From: Microbacterium sp. Au-Mic1
GTDB lineage: Bacteria > Actinomycetota > Actinomycetes > Actinomycetales > Microbacteriaceae
Direction: 5' to 3'
Length of the DNA: 64,000 bases
Assembly: GCF_021341785.1 (NCBI RefSeq)
Contig: NZ_JAJTTF010000003.1
Location: 248,001-312,000, forward strand
Position numbers and translations under genes: made by a program. Below are positions 7,883 to 16,621 of this stretch, in pieces; position 1 is the stretch's first letter; every line of letters starts with the position of its first letter. The notes under the pieces were generated by a model. The model was not told the origin of the DNA. It did no database searches and saw nothing but the letters and a program-made list of their open reading frames with translations.

Positions 7883-8851
7883 ATGACTGTTCCACCGGTG
7901 GCCGAGGCTCTGGACCTCGACGCGCAGGCCCTCTTCGACGAGCTCGTCGAGAACGAGCAGCGCATCGAGCCGCGCGACTGGATGCCGGATGCGTATCGCA
8001 AGACGCTCATCCGGCAGATCTCCCAGCACGGGCACTCCGAGATCATCGGGATGCAGCCGGAGGGAAACTGGATCACCCGCGCTCCGAGCCTCAAGCGCAA
8101 GGCGATCCTGATGGCCAAGGTGCAGGACGAGGCAGGGCACGGGCTCTACCTCTACTCCGCCGCGCAGACGCTCGGCATCACGCGTGACCAGATGATGCAG
8201 CAGCTCATCGACGGCAAGGCGAAGTACTCCTCGATCTTCAACTACCCGACCCCGACCTGGGCGGACATGGGCGCCATCGGCTGGCTCGTCGACGGCGCCG
8301 CGATCTGCAACCAGGTGCCGCTGTGCCGCGCGTCGTACGGTCCCTACGGGCGCGCGATGGTGCGGATCTGCAAGGAGGAGTCCTTCCACCAGCGTCAGGG
8401 CTTCGAGATCCTGCTCACCCTCATGCAGGGCTCCGAGGAGCAGCGTGCCATGGCGCAGGACGCCGTGAACCGCTGGTACTGGCCGGCCCTCGCGATGTTC
8501 GGCCCGCCCGACGACCAGTCGCCGAACTCGGCGCAGTCCATGCAGTGGAAGATCAAGCGCTTCTCGAACGACGACCTGCGCCAGCGCTTCGTCGGCATGC
8601 TGGTGCCGCAGGCCGAGATCCTCGGCGTGACGCTGCCGGATCCCGAGCTCCGCTACGACGAGGAGACAGGCCAGTACGCGATGGGCGAGATCGACTGGGA
8701 CGAGTTCTTCGAGGTGGTGCGCGGCAACGGCCCGTGCAACGCCGAGCGGCTGCAGCGCCGCCGGGACGCGCACGAAGAGGGCGCGTGGGTGCGGGAGGCC
8801 GCCGCGGAGTACGCCCGCAAGCAGGCCCTGCGGCAGGAGGTGGCCGCATGA
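7883..8851 (+). CDS. paaA: Phenylacetyl-CoA 1,2-epoxidase catalytic subunit
   Basis: This is 322 residues from ATG 7883, chosen because AGGGAG at 7871-7876 is ideally spaced; a TTG 24 bp upstream lacks such a site. The di-iron motifs of the ferritin-like fold are visible: DEAGHGLYL at residues 82-90 and [12 protein letters not shown] about 160-172. As the catalytic subunit of the multicomponent monooxygenase it epoxidises the aromatic ring of phenylacetyl-CoA. It heads paaA-B-C-D-E, each gene overlapping the next by a few bases. Confidence 0.95.
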   Translation: MTVPPVAEALDLDAQALFDELVENEQRIEPRDWMPDAYRKTLIRQISQHGHSEIIGMQPEGNWITRAPSLKRKAILMAKVQDEAGHGLYLYSAAQTLGITRDQMMQQLIDGKAKYSSIFNYPTPTWADMGAIGWLVDGAAICNQVPLCRASYGPYGRAMVRICKEESFHQRQGFEILLTLMQGSEEQRAMAQDAVNRWYWPALAMFGPPDDQSPNSAQSMQWKIKRFSNDDLRQRFVGMLVPQAEILGVTLPDPELRYDEETGQYAMGEIDWDEFFEVVRGNGPCNAERLQRRRDAHEEGAWVREAAAEYARKQALRQEVAA

Positions 8852-9153
8852 CGACCCCCGGCGCATCCCCTGAGGAGACCTGGCCCATGTTCGAGGTCTT
8901 CGTGCGCGCGAACCGCGGGCTCAGCCATGTGCATGTCGGGTCGCTGCACGCGCCCGATGCCGACATGGCGCTGCGCAACGCCCGCGACCTGTACACCCGT
9001 CGTAACGAGGGCACGTCGGTGTGGGTCGTCCCGGCCGACGCGATCACGACGAGCGACCCCGACGACAAGGGCGCGTTCTTCGAGAGCCCCGCCGGCAAGA
9101 ACTACCGTCACGCCGTGTACTACACGGCCTCCGAGGGGGTGCCGCACCTGTGA
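8848..9153 (+). CDS. paaB: Phenylacetyl-CoA epoxidase subunit PaaB
   Basis: This 101-residue protein has the typical PaaB core: [20 protein letters not shown] near the start and [19 protein letters not shown] in the middle. The C-terminal stretch is shorter than in E. coli. PaaB bridges PaaAC heterodimers in the epoxidase. It overlaps paaA by four bases (ATGA). Confidence 0.93.
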   Translation: MTTPGASPEETWPMFEVFVRANRGLSHVHVGSLHAPDADMALRNARDLYTRRNEGTSVWVVPADAITTSDPDDKGAFFESPAGKNYRHAVYYTASEGVPHL

Positions 9154-9992
9154 GCGCGCACGACCTGGACGGTGCGATCGACCCGCACGGCGACGTCTCG
9201 GTGGACGCGCTCGCGCTCGCCGAGGAGCTCGCCGGATCCGGTGAGCGCGCCGCGTCCGCAGACCTCGCGGAGTATGCGCTGTGGCTCGGCGACGACGCGC
9301 TGATCCTCTCGCAGCAGCTCGGCGCGTGGATCACCTACGCTCCCGAGCTGGAGGAGGACGTCGCGCTCGGCAACATCGCGCTCGACCTGCTCGGCCACGC
9401 CAGATCCTTCCTGCGCTACGCCGGATCCTGGGACGGGCGCAGCGAGGACGACCTCGCGTACTTCCGCGACGAGGCGGAGTTCCGCAGCTGCTGGCTCGTC
9501 GAGCAGCCGAACGGCGACTTCGCGCAGACGATCGCGCGGCAGCTCCTCATCAGCACGTACATGCTCGAGCTGTACTCGGCGCTGCGGGGCAGCACCGACC
9601 CGACGTTCGCCGCGATCGCCGAGAAGGCTGTCAAGGAGGTCGACTACCACCGTGACCACGCCGTGCAGTGGGTGCTGCGCCTGGCCGGCGGCACCGAGGA
9701 ATCGCGGGCCAGGATCATCCGCGCCGTCGCGGACGTCTGGCCCTACGCCGCCGAGCTCTTCCGCGACGATGAACTGATCGACCGCCTCGGCGACGCCGCA
9801 GTGCGCCCCTCATCGCTGCGGTCCGGGTTCGAAGCCGTGATCGACGCCGTCTTCGCCGAAGCCGAGCTGGAGATCCCCGCGGGGTTCGACTCGGCCGCCG
9901 GCGGCCGCCACGGCTCCCACGCCACCCCGCTCGGGCACCTGCTGTCCGAGATGCAGGTGCTCGCCCGTCGGCACCCGGGGGCGACATGGTGA
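9150..9992 (+). CDS. paaC: Phenylacetyl-CoA epoxidase structural subunit PaaC
   Basis: This is 280 residues from a GTG start that overlaps the paaB stop (GTGA). It shows PaaC hallmarks: LGDDALILSQQLGAWITYAPELEEDVALGNIALDLLGHARSF split over residues 45-90, and VDYHRDHAVQWVLRLAGGTEES about 165-188. It is a ferritin-like partner of PaaA that has lost the metal site in characterised homologues and serves for assembly. Its last codons overlap the paaD start by 7 bp. Confidence 0.93.
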   Translation: MSAHDLDGAIDPHGDVSVDALALAEELAGSGERAASADLAEYALWLGDDALILSQQLGAWITYAPELEEDVALGNIALDLLGHARSFLRYAGSWDGRSEDDLAYFRDEAEFRSCWLVEQPNGDFAQTIARQLLISTYMLELYSALRGSTDPTFAAIAEKAVKEVDYHRDHAVQWVLRLAGGTEESRARIIRAVADVWPYAAELFRDDELIDRLGDAAVRPSSLRSGFEAVIDAVFAEAELEIPAGFDSAAGGRHGSHATPLGHLLSEMQVLARRHPGATW

Positions 9993-10552
9993 CCGGAGCG
10001 GTCCCCTCGGGGACGTTGAGCGCCCTTCGACGGGCTCAGGGACCGGTCGCGGGCGACCGGGACGACACGCGGCTCCGTGCCTGGGAGGCCGCCGCCGCGG
10101 TGAAGGATCCGGAGGTGCCGGTGCTGACGATCGAGGACCTCGGGGTGCTGCGCGCCGTCGCCGTCGACGGCGACCGGATCCGCGTGGACATCACCCCCAC
10201 GTACAGCGGCTGCCCCGCGATGGACGCGATCCGCGACGACGTCGAACTCGCGCTCGTCCGCGCGGGTTTCGACCGCGTCGAGGTGCGCCTCGTGCTCGCG
10301 CCCGCCTGGACGACGGACTGGATGAGCGACGAGGGCAAGCGGAAGCTGACCGAGTACGGCATCGCGCCTCCCAACGGCCATGCCGCGCTCCGGCAGGCCC
10401 AGGGGCCGGTGCGCATCGCCCTCGGCGTGCGCTGCCCGCGCTGCGGGTCCCTGGACACCCGTGAGATCTCCCGCTTCGGGTCGACGTCGTGCAAGGCGCT
10501 CTACGAGTGCCGCGCGTGCCTCGAGCCCTTCGACCACTTCAAGGTGATCTGA
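9986..10552 (+). CDS. paaD: Phenylacetyl-CoA epoxidase maturation factor PaaD, with two repeat-encoded insertions
   Basis: This 188-residue member of the MIP18/DUF59 iron-sulfur assembly family has KDPEVPVLTIEDLGVLR, TPTYSGCPAMDAI and PAWTTDWMSDEGK. It ends in a zinc-ribbon-like domain (RCPRCGS, then YECRACLEPFD). Two nearly identical nonapeptides, ALRRAQGPV at about residues 13-21 and ALRQAQGPV at 134-142, fall in the N-terminal tail and in the linker before the Cys domain. Both are encoded by copies of a 22-bp dispersed repeat (10023-10044 and 10386-10407). E. coli PaaD has no such segments, so they look like repeat insertions tolerated in loops. It is required to mature the epoxidase. Confidence 0.92.
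   Translation: MVTGAVPSGTLSALRRAQGPVAGDRDDTRLRAWEAAAAVKDPEVPVLTIEDLGVLRAVAVDGDRIRVDITPTYSGCPAMDAIRDDVELALVRAGFDRVEVRLVLAPAWTTDWMSDEGKRKLTEYGIAPPNGHAALRQAQGPVRIALGVRCPRCGSLDTREISRFGSTSCKALYECRACLEPFDHFKVI
10023..10044 (+). repeat. Dispersed 22-bp repeat, copy 1 (inside paaD)
   Basis: The word is CCCTTCGACGGGCTCAGGG plus ACC. It is 20 of 22 identical to the intergenic copy at 11793-11814. Here it is read in frame as part of the PaaD N-terminal tail. Confidence 0.8.
10386..10407 (+). repeat. Dispersed 22-bp repeat, degenerate copy 2 (inside paaD)
   Basis: It matches copy 1 at 16 of 22 bases and in the same reading frame, so the encoded peptide is conserved (ALRQAQGPV against ALRRAQGPV). It lies in the linker before the Cys-rich domain of PaaD. 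Confidence 0.6.
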
Positions 10553-11772
10553 TGACGCATCCCGTCGGCAGCCAGAGGCTGTGGCATCTGGGCACCCCAT
10601 CGCCCGCCGTCGAAGAGGCGGCCACCGAGCGGGTCGCCGGAGCGCTTCTCAACAGCGTGGTCGGAGGAGCGTCGGCATCGCCCCGCAGGCGCACCCGCTT
10701 CCACACGCTGGCCGTGCAGGAGGTGCGCCCGCTCACCGATGAGGCGATCGAGGTCACGTTCGCGGTGCCGGACGAGCTCGCGGGGGAGTTCGACTATCTC
10801 GCCGGGCAGCACGTCGCGCTGCGCGCCGAGCTCGGCGGTCACGAGGTGCGGCGCTCCTACTCCCTCTGCCGTCCGCCGGCACCCGGATCCGTCAGCGTCG
10901 CGATCAAGCGCGATCGCGGGGGCCGCTTCTCCACGTGGGCCCAGAGCGAACTGCACGTGGGCGACCGGATCGACGTGATGAGCCCGCAGGGCACCTTCAC
11001 CTCCGCGCTCGCCGCGCTCGACGAGGCGCACGTCGTCGGCATCGCCGCGGGATCGGGCATCACGCCGCTCATGGCGCTCGCCGCGACCGTACTGGCCCGG
11101 TCCGAGAGCAGCCGCTTCACCCTCGTCTACACGAACCGCCGGGCGACCGACGTGATGTTCCTGGACGACCTCGCGGACCTCAAGGACCGCTACCCGGCCC
11201 GCTTCGCGGTGCACCACGTGCTCACCCGTGAGCAGCGCTCGGCGCCCCTGCTGTCGGGGCGCATCGACGAGGAGCGCCTGCGCGGCATCCTCGACGCGCT
11301 GGTGCTGCCGGCGACGGTCGACGAGTGGTTCCTGTGCGGACCGTTCGATCTCGTGCAGCTCTGCCGCGACACCCTCGCCGACATCGGCGTCGAGTCCGCG
11401 CACGTGCGCTACGAGCTGTTCACGACGGGGGAGCCGGGGCAGGAGCGTCCCGAGGCCGGCCGCCCGATCGAGGTCCGCGAGGACGAGCCCGTGCGCACGA
11501 TCGAGTTCACCCTCGACGGCCAGTCCGGCTCCGTGGACACCCCGGTGTCGGCGAACGAGTCGATCCTGAACGCCGCGCTGCGTGTGCGTCCCGACGTGCC
11601 GTTCGCGTGCGCGGGCGGCGTGTGCGGCACATGCCGGGCACGCCTCGTCGACGGATCCGTCACGATGACGGAGAACTACGCGCTCGAGCAGGACGAGCTC
11701 GACCGCGGCTACGTGCTCACCTGCCAGTCCCACCCCACGACGGACCGCGTCGTCGTCGACTACGACGTCTGA
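10552..11772 (+). CDS. paaE: Phenylacetyl-CoA epoxidase reductase subunit
   Basis: This 406-residue reductase has an FAD domain of ferredoxin-reductase type (RRSYSLCRPP, about residues 102-111), an NAD(P)H domain (GIAAGSGITPLMAL about 163-176; WFLCGPFD about 260) and a C-terminal plant-type [2Fe-2S] domain. That domain has Cys353, Cys358, Cys361 and Cys391 in the CX4CX2C...C pattern. It passes electrons from NADPH to the di-iron site of PaaA. The first 40 residues are longer than in E. coli PaaE. It overlaps the paaD stop by one base. Confidence 0.94.
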   Translation: MTHPVGSQRLWHLGTPSPAVEEAATERVAGALLNSVVGGASASPRRRTRFHTLAVQEVRPLTDEAIEVTFAVPDELAGEFDYLAGQHVALRAELGGHEVRRSYSLCRPPAPGSVSVAIKRDRGGRFSTWAQSELHVGDRIDVMSPQGTFTSALAALDEAHVVGIAAGSGITPLMALAATVLARSESSRFTLVYTNRRATDVMFLDDLADLKDRYPARFAVHHVLTREQRSAPLLSGRIDEERLRGILDALVLPATVDEWFLCGPFDLVQLCRDTLADIGVESAHVRYELFTTGEPGQERPEAGRPIEVREDEPVRTIEFTLDGQSGSVDTPVSANESILNAALRVRPDVPFACAGGVCGTCRARLVDGSVTMTENYALEQDELDRGYVLTCQSHPTTDRVVVDYDV

Positions 11773-11792
11773 GCGTCGCCGTCCGGCCCAGC

Positions 11793-11814
11793 CCCTTCGA
11801 CAAGCTCAGGGACC
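11793..11814 (+). repeat. Dispersed 22-bp repeat, intergenic copy
   Basis: CCTTCGACAAGCTCAGGGAC with flanking C's lies between paaE and paaG and runs straight into the AAGGAGG ribosome binding site of paaG. It is the intergenic relative of the two copies inside paaD. Confidence 0.75.
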
Positions 11815-11825
11815 AAGGAGGAACC

Positions 11826-12599
11826 ATGATCGACCTCGCGATCGACGGAGCCGTCGCGCACATCACGCTGAACAATCCCGCCAAGCTCAACGCGCTCGAT
11901 GAGCAGGCGGTGCGCGATCTCGGCGACGCGTACGCGGAGGCGGAGCGCGCCGGGGTGCGCGCCCTCGTGCTGGCCGGCGAGGGCAGGGCGTTCTGCGCGG
12001 GGCGCGACATCTCCGGCGTCGATCCGCGCGACGACGACGTGCTGGGCTACCTCGACGGCATCGTCACCCCTGTGCTGCAGCGCATGTCCGCGTTCCCCGC
12101 ACCCACCTTCGCGGCCGCGCAGGGCGCGTGCCTCGGGGTGGGCCTGGGCCTGCTCATTGCGACGGATGTCGTCTACGTGGCCGACGCGGCGAAGATCGGA
12201 TCCCCGTTCGCCGCCCTCGGCGCGACCCTTGACTCCGGCGGTCACGCGCTGTTCGTAGAGCGGCTCGGCGCGCACCGCACTCTCGACCTGATCTACACCG
12301 GTCGTCTGATGAGCGGATCCGAGGCGGTCGCCGCGGGGCTGTTCTCGCAGGCGCTGCCCGCCGACGACGACGTGCTCGAGGCGACGCGCGCCGCGGCCGC
12401 CCGTGCCGCGCAGGGTGCGACGGCCGCGTTCGTGGCGAGCAAGCGTCTCGTCGCCGCTCTCCGTGACGAGCGTCTGGGGCTCTGGCAGTCCATGCGCCAG
12501 GAGAACGCGGCTCAGGCGGCGCTCTGCGACACGGACGACTACCGCGAGGGCTTCGCCGCGTTCCAGGAGAAGCGGCCCCCGCTCTTCGAAGGGCACTGA
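11826..12599 (+). CDS. paaG: 1,2-epoxyphenylacetyl-CoA isomerase
   Basis: This 257-residue crotonase-family protein lacks the two hydratase glutamates but has Asp136 in GATLDSGGH, exactly the catalytic Asp136 position of E. coli PaaG. It would convert ring-1,2-epoxyphenylacetyl-CoA to oxepin-CoA, the PaaZ substrate. AAGGAGG at 11815-11821 precedes ATG 11826. It is the last gene of the paaABCDEG run, 53 bp after paaE, with a dispersed repeat in the gap. Confidence 0.88.
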   Translation: MIDLAIDGAVAHITLNNPAKLNALDEQAVRDLGDAYAEAERAGVRALVLAGEGRAFCAGRDISGVDPRDDDVLGYLDGIVTPVLQRMSAFPAPTFAAAQGACLGVGLGLLIATDVVYVADAAKIGSPFAALGATLDSGGHALFVERLGAHRTLDLIYTGRLMSGSEAVAAGLFSQALPADDDVLEATRAAAARAAQGATAAFVASKRLVAALRDERLGLWQSMRQENAAQAALCDTDDYREGFAAFQEKRPPLFEGH

Positions 12600-12622
12600 G
12601 CCTCTGCGGTCGCGACAGGCGC

Positions 12623-12708
12623 GTCACGATCCGCACACCCTGTCACGATCCGCACATGTGTTGACGTGGATCCGTGAGCTGATCGTCGCACCCTGTGCAG
12701 ATCGCGAC
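12623..12708. repeat. Direct plus inverted 15-bp repeats after paaG
   Basis: GTCACGATCCGCACA occurs at 12623-12637 and 12642-12656, and a near-inverted copy TGTGCAGATCGCGAC at 12694-12708. The second and third can form a stem. The layout (tandem copies then one inverted copy) parallels 17033-17116. It may be the paaG terminator. The rest of the 187-bp gap shows nothing else. Confidence 0.6.
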
Positions 12709-12786
12709 GGCTGATTCGAGGGGGCCGCGGCCGGCCGGACTACGCTGGACGTGCTGCTCCGCCGGGAACGGCGGACAGGAGCTGGT

Positions 12787-13593
12787 GTGGTCGAGGGCGC
12801 CGTCGAGCGGATGCGAGGGCCTCGTGCCTACGCGTCCTTCATCGGGATCGGGCTCGCCGCGGGCCTCCTCTCCGGCCTCTTCGGGGTCGGCGGCGGCACG
12901 GTGATCGTCCCGCTGCTCGTGCTGCTGCTCGCCTTCGACCAGCGGCTGGGCGCGGGCACGTCGCTCGCCGCGATCGTGCCCACCGCCCTCGTGGGCGTCG
13001 TCTCGTACGCCGTCCATGATTCGGTGGCGTGGATACCGGCGCTGATCCTCGCCGTCGGATCCGTCGTCGGCGCGCAGATCGGCACCCGCCTGCTGCCGCG
13101 GATCTCGCAGACCGCGCTGCGCTGGTGCTTCGTCGGCTTCCTGGTCGTCGTGATCGTCAGCCTGTTCCTGGTCATCCCGTCGCGGGGCGCGGTGCTCGAG
13201 CTGACCTGGGTGACCGGCCCGCTGCTGCTCGTCCTGGGCCTGTTCACCGGCATCCTCGCCGGGCTGATCGGGGTCGGCGGAGGAATCGTCGTCGTGCCGG
13301 CGCTCATGCTGGCGTTCGGCACCAGCGACCTCGTCGCCAAGGGCACCTCGCTGCTCATGATGATCCCGACGGCCATCTCGGGCACGATCGGCAACCTGCG
13401 CAACCACAATGTGGACCTGCTCGCCGCGGCCCTCGTCGGCCTCTCGGCGTGCACGACGACGGCGCTCGGCGCCTGGCTCGCCACGCTCATCGATCCGTTC
13501 GTGGGCAACGTCCTCTTCGCGGTGTACCTGGCCTTCATCGCGGTGCAGATGGCGATGAAGGCGATCCGCGGCCGCACGCCCCGCAGCGCCTGA
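12787..13593 (+). CDS. TauE/SafE-family sulfite/anion permease
   Basis: This 268-residue membrane protein is made of two homologous halves. Each begins with the family signature: LSGLFGVGGGTVIVPLLV near residue 25 and LAGLIGVGGGIVVVPALM about 160. Roughly eight membrane segments are visible. TauE/SafE members export sulfite, sulfoacetate or related anions; the substrate is unknown here. GTG 12787 was chosen because CAGGAG lies 6 nt before it; another in-frame start 36 bp upstream is possible. It stands alone between paaG and the MaoC pair. Confidence 0.85.
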   Translation: MVEGAVERMRGPRAYASFIGIGLAAGLLSGLFGVGGGTVIVPLLVLLLAFDQRLGAGTSLAAIVPTALVGVVSYAVHDSVAWIPALILAVGSVVGAQIGTRLLPRISQTALRWCFVGFLVVVIVSLFLVIPSRGAVLELTWVTGPLLLVLGLFTGILAGLIGVGGGIVVVPALMLAFGTSDLVAKGTSLLMMIPTAISGTIGNLRNHNVDLLAAALVGLSACTTTALGAWLATLIDPFVGNVLFAVYLAFIAVQMAMKAIRGRTPRSA

Positions 13594-13639
13594 GAGCCCC
13601 GCTCGGCGAGTAATCGGCCCCGCTCGGTAGGATCGAGAG

Positions 13640-14110
13640 GTGCCCGTGAATCCTGAACTGGTCGGCCGGGAGTTCCCGCCGACGGCCCCGTACCTCGTCG
13701 GTCGTGAGAAGGTGCGCGAGTTCGCGCGTGCCGTGTTCGCCGACGCCCCGCAGCACACCGACGTCGAGGCGGCTCAGGCGCTCGGGTTCGCCGACGTCGT
13801 CGCTCCGCCCACTTTCGCGATGGTCATCCAGGACCTCACGCTGCAGCAGCTGCTGGGGCTGGAGGACTCCGGGATCGTGCTGTCCCGCACGATCCACGCC
13901 GAGCAGCGCTTCGCCTACACGCGCCCCATCGTGGCCGGCGGCGAGCTCACGGCGCAGCTGACGGTCACCGGGATCCGTGCGATGGGTCCCGCCGCGATGA
14001 TCACCAGCGACGCCGAGATCCGCGACGCCGTGGGCGAGCACGTCGTCACCGCCACATCGGTGCTGCTCGTGAGCGACGCCCCTGCGGAGAACGAGGAGGC
14101 CGCCGCGTGA
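13640..14110 (+). CDS. MaoC-like dehydratase, HadA-type N-terminal half
   Basis: This 156-residue protein of the FAS1-like hot-dog dehydratase group has the motifs GREFPPTAPYLVGREKVREFA and VVAPPTFAMVI. It pairs with the next gene (overlap GTGA) as HadA and HadB do in mycobacteria, where the two subunits dehydrate 3-hydroxyacyl-ACP/CoA; that role here is inferred. The GTG at 13640 lies 6 nt after TAGGAT (13628-13633) without a ribosome binding site, so the mRNA is probably leaderless. The neighbours murB and aspC match the conserved actinobacterial order. Confidence 0.85.
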   Translation: MPVNPELVGREFPPTAPYLVGREKVREFARAVFADAPQHTDVEAAQALGFADVVAPPTFAMVIQDLTLQQLLGLEDSGIVLSRTIHAEQRFAYTRPIVAGGELTAQLTVTGIRAMGPAAMITSDAEIRDAVGEHVVTATSVLLVSDAPAENEEAAA

Positions 14111-14508
14111 ACGTCGGAGACATCATCGCCGAGCGCACCGTGCACCTCACGCGCGAGTCGCTCGTGCGCTACGCCGGCGCATCCGGAGACTTCAACCCGA
14201 TCCACTATCGCGACGACGTCGCGGCCGAGGTCGGCCTGCCCGGCGTGCTCGCCCACGGCATGCTCACCATGGGCGTCGCCTCGTCCGTCGCGATCGCCGC
14301 GCTCCCTGGCACGGCGCGGGTCCTGGACTACGGCGTGCGCTTCGCCCGCCCGGTCGTGGTCGACCCGCAGCACGGCGCCGACGTCGCGATCACGGCCAAG
14401 GTCGGCGCGATCGACGAGACCGCGGTGCGGATCGACCTCGTGGTCAAGTTCGCCGACACCACGGTGCTCGTCAAGGCACAGCTGCGCGTCGCGGCGGACT
14501 CGCTCTGA
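14107..14508 (+). CDS. MaoC-like dehydratase, HadB-type catalytic half
   Basis: This 133-residue hot-dog protein carries the hydratase-2 signature YAGASGDFNPIHYRDDVAAE, with the catalytic Asp and His, and GVLAHGMLTMG. It provides the active site that the upstream HadA-like partner lacks. The 4-bp overlap suggests a stoichiometric complex. Confidence 0.87.
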   Translation: MNVGDIIAERTVHLTRESLVRYAGASGDFNPIHYRDDVAAEVGLPGVLAHGMLTMGVASSVAIAALPGTARVLDYGVRFARPVVVDPQHGADVAITAKVGAIDETAVRIDLVVKFADTTVLVKAQLRVAADSL

Positions 14509-14526
14509 CATGGCGGGCTTCTGAAG

Positions 14527-15663
14527 ATGACGCTGATCGACCCGATGCGCCTCGCTGATCTGACCACCCTGCAGACCGGCGCGGCACCGGCGCGGATGAT
14601 CGATGCCGCCACCGAGGACGAGCTCGTCGCGGTCCTGCGCGACGTCTGGGCGAGCGGTGACGCATGGTTCGTGCTCGGCGGCGGGTCGAACCTCTTCGCG
14701 GGAGACGCGCCCTTCGATGGCACCGTGATCCGGATCCGCACGAGCGGCATCGAGGAGCTCCCGTCCCCGCACCCCGGCCGGATCCGCCTGCGGGCGCAGG
14801 CCGGGCACGACTGGGACGCGCTGGTCGCCTACGCCGTCGAGCGCGGCTACGCGGGCATCGAGGCGATGTCGGGGATCCCCGGCACCGTGGGCGCGGCCCC
14901 CGTGCAGAACATCGGCGCGTACGGCCAGGAGATCCAGGAGACGCTGGTCGAGGTGGAGCTGCTCGACGAACACTCCGGCGAGGTCGTCGTCACCCCGGCG
15001 TCCGAACTCGGCCTCGGCTTCCGCACGTCGGTGCTGAAGCACCACTACGGATCCGTCGCCGAGCGCCGCGCCGTGATCCTCTCCGTCACGCTCGACCTCG
15101 CCGTCACGGGCGACGCCGGGCGCGTGGTGCGCGGCGAGCAGCTGCGCCGCGCACTGCAGCTCACGACCGACGAGCCGGTGCCCCTGGCCTGGCTGCGGCA
15201 GCGGATCCTCTCCACGCGCGCGGCCAAGGGCATGCTCTTCGACCCGGCGGATCCGGACACGCACGGCGCCGGATCCTTCTTCCAGAACGCGATCGTCTCC
15301 GAAGCTGCGGCACGCACGCTGCCGCCCGAGTGCCCGCGCTGGCCGGTGACGCCCGACCTCGACACGGTCACGGTGATCCCGCTGGACTCGTACTACGGCC
15401 TGGCCCCCAAGCCCGAGGCACCGCCGAGCGACGTGAAGGTGAGCGCAGCCTGGCTCATCGAGCACGCCGGCATCCGCAAGGGGTTCAAGCTGCCGCGTTC
15501 GCGCGCCGGGGTCTCCACCAAGCACGCACTCGCACTCACGAACCGCGGCGGGGCGACGGCGGGGGAGATCGCCGAGCTCGCCCGGTTCATCCAGAACCGC
15601 GTGCATTCGGAGTTCGGTCTGCTGCTGCAGCCCGAGCCGGTGCTCATCGACGTCGAACTCTAG
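14527..15663 (+). CDS. murB: UDP-N-acetylenolpyruvoylglucosamine reductase
   Basis: This 378-residue MurB has an FAD-binding PCMH-type domain (VLGGGSNLFAGDAPFDGTV at about 48-66; GIPGTVGAAPVQNIGAYGQE about 117-136) and a C-terminal catalytic domain (GSFFQNAIVS, with the proton-donating Ser in that motif region). It reduces UDP-GlcNAc-enolpyruvate to UDP-MurNAc for peptidoglycan synthesis. Its length and the FRTSVLKHH segment fit type I MurB of actinobacteria. It begins 18 bp after the dehydratase pair. Confidence 0.95.
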   Translation: MTLIDPMRLADLTTLQTGAAPARMIDAATEDELVAVLRDVWASGDAWFVLGGGSNLFAGDAPFDGTVIRIRTSGIEELPSPHPGRIRLRAQAGHDWDALVAYAVERGYAGIEAMSGIPGTVGAAPVQNIGAYGQEIQETLVEVELLDEHSGEVVVTPASELGLGFRTSVLKHHYGSVAERRAVILSVTLDLAVTGDAGRVVRGEQLRRALQLTTDEPVPLAWLRQRILSTRAAKGMLFDPADPDTHGAGSFFQNAIVSEAAARTLPPECPRWPVTPDLDTVTVIPLDSYYGLAPKPEAPPSDVKVSAAWLIEHAGIRKGFKLPRSRAGVSTKHALALTNRGGATAGEIAELARFIQNRVHSEFGLLLQPEPVLIDVEL

Positions 15664-15672
15664 GCGCGACGG

Positions 15673-16593
15673 GTGCTCGCGACCCTCACCGGCTTCGCCG
15701 TCGTCGGCCTCGCGATCTTCGTCGGGTACGTGATCGGTCGCATCGACCTGCTCGGCGCGCATGCGCGCGAGGTGCTGAGCCGGCTCACGTTCTTCGTGCT
15801 GTCGCCGTTCCTGCTGTTCTCCGTGCTGGCCAAGGCCGATGCACACGTGCTCTTCTCCGCCCTGCTGCCGGTGTCCGCGATCGCCGCCGCCGTCGTGATC
15901 GGGGTCTACGCGCTCATCTCACGGGTCGTCTGGAAGCGGACGGTGGGCGAGACCGTGATCGGTGCGCTCTCGTCGGGGCAGGTGAACTCGAACAACATCG
16001 GGATCCCGCTGTCCCTCTACCTGCTCGGCAGCGCCGCCTATCCGGCGCCGGTGATCCTCATGCAGCTCCTGGTGTTCACGCCGATCTCGCTGACCATCCT
16101 CGACACCGTCACCGCCGGTCGCACGTCGGTGTGGCGCACGGTGGTGCGCACCGCGACGAACCCCATCATCCTGGGATCCGCGCTCGGCACGCTGGTCTCC
16201 GTGCTCGGGATCGAGCTGCCCCCGATCGTCATCGAGCCCATCACCCTGCTCGCGAACGCCTGCGTTCCGGTGCTGCTGATCAGCTACGGCATCTCGTTGC
16301 ATGGGCAGCGCGTGCTCGGCGCCGCCGGACACCGCAGGGACGTGCTGCTGGCGAGCACCCTGAAGCTGCTGGTCATGCCGGTGCTCGCCTGGCTGCTGGC
16401 GCAGTTCGTGTTCGGCCTGTCGGCGCACGCGGTGCTGATCGTGGTCGTGCTCGCGGCGTTGCCGACCGCGCAGAACGTGTTCAACTACTCCCAGCGCTAC
16501 GGCGTCGGCGAGGCGACGTCCCGTGACACGGTGTTCCTCACGACGATCGGATGCGTCCCCGTGCTCCTCGGTGCCGTCCTGCTCCTCGGCTGA
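15673..16593 (+). CDS. AEC-family (auxin efflux carrier-like) transporter
   Basis: This 306-residue membrane protein has about ten hydrophobic segments in two bundles and the AEC features GYVIGRIDLL at the start and SGQVNSNNIGIPLSLYLLG about residues 97-115. AEC proteins move small organic acids or amino-acid-like compounds; the substrate cannot be read. The GTG start is 10 bp after murB, so it is likely co-transcribed. Confidence 0.85.
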   Translation: MLATLTGFAVVGLAIFVGYVIGRIDLLGAHAREVLSRLTFFVLSPFLLFSVLAKADAHVLFSALLPVSAIAAAVVIGVYALISRVVWKRTVGETVIGALSSGQVNSNNIGIPLSLYLLGSAAYPAPVILMQLLVFTPISLTILDTVTAGRTSVWRTVVRTATNPIILGSALGTLVSVLGIELPPIVIEPITLLANACVPVLLISYGISLHGQRVLGAAGHRRDVLLASTLKLLVMPVLAWLLAQFVFGLSAHAVLIVVVLAALPTAQNVFNYSQRYGVGEATSRDTVFLTTIGCVPVLLGAVLLLG

Positions 16594-16621
16594 GGTCGAC
16601 GCCGGGGCGTACGCTCGCAGG

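Noticed and set aside
13915..15846. 643-codon minus-strand frame opposite the hadB-like gene and murB
   Set aside because: Composition is that of a reverse reading of coding DNA, and it spans several well-supported plus-strand genes.
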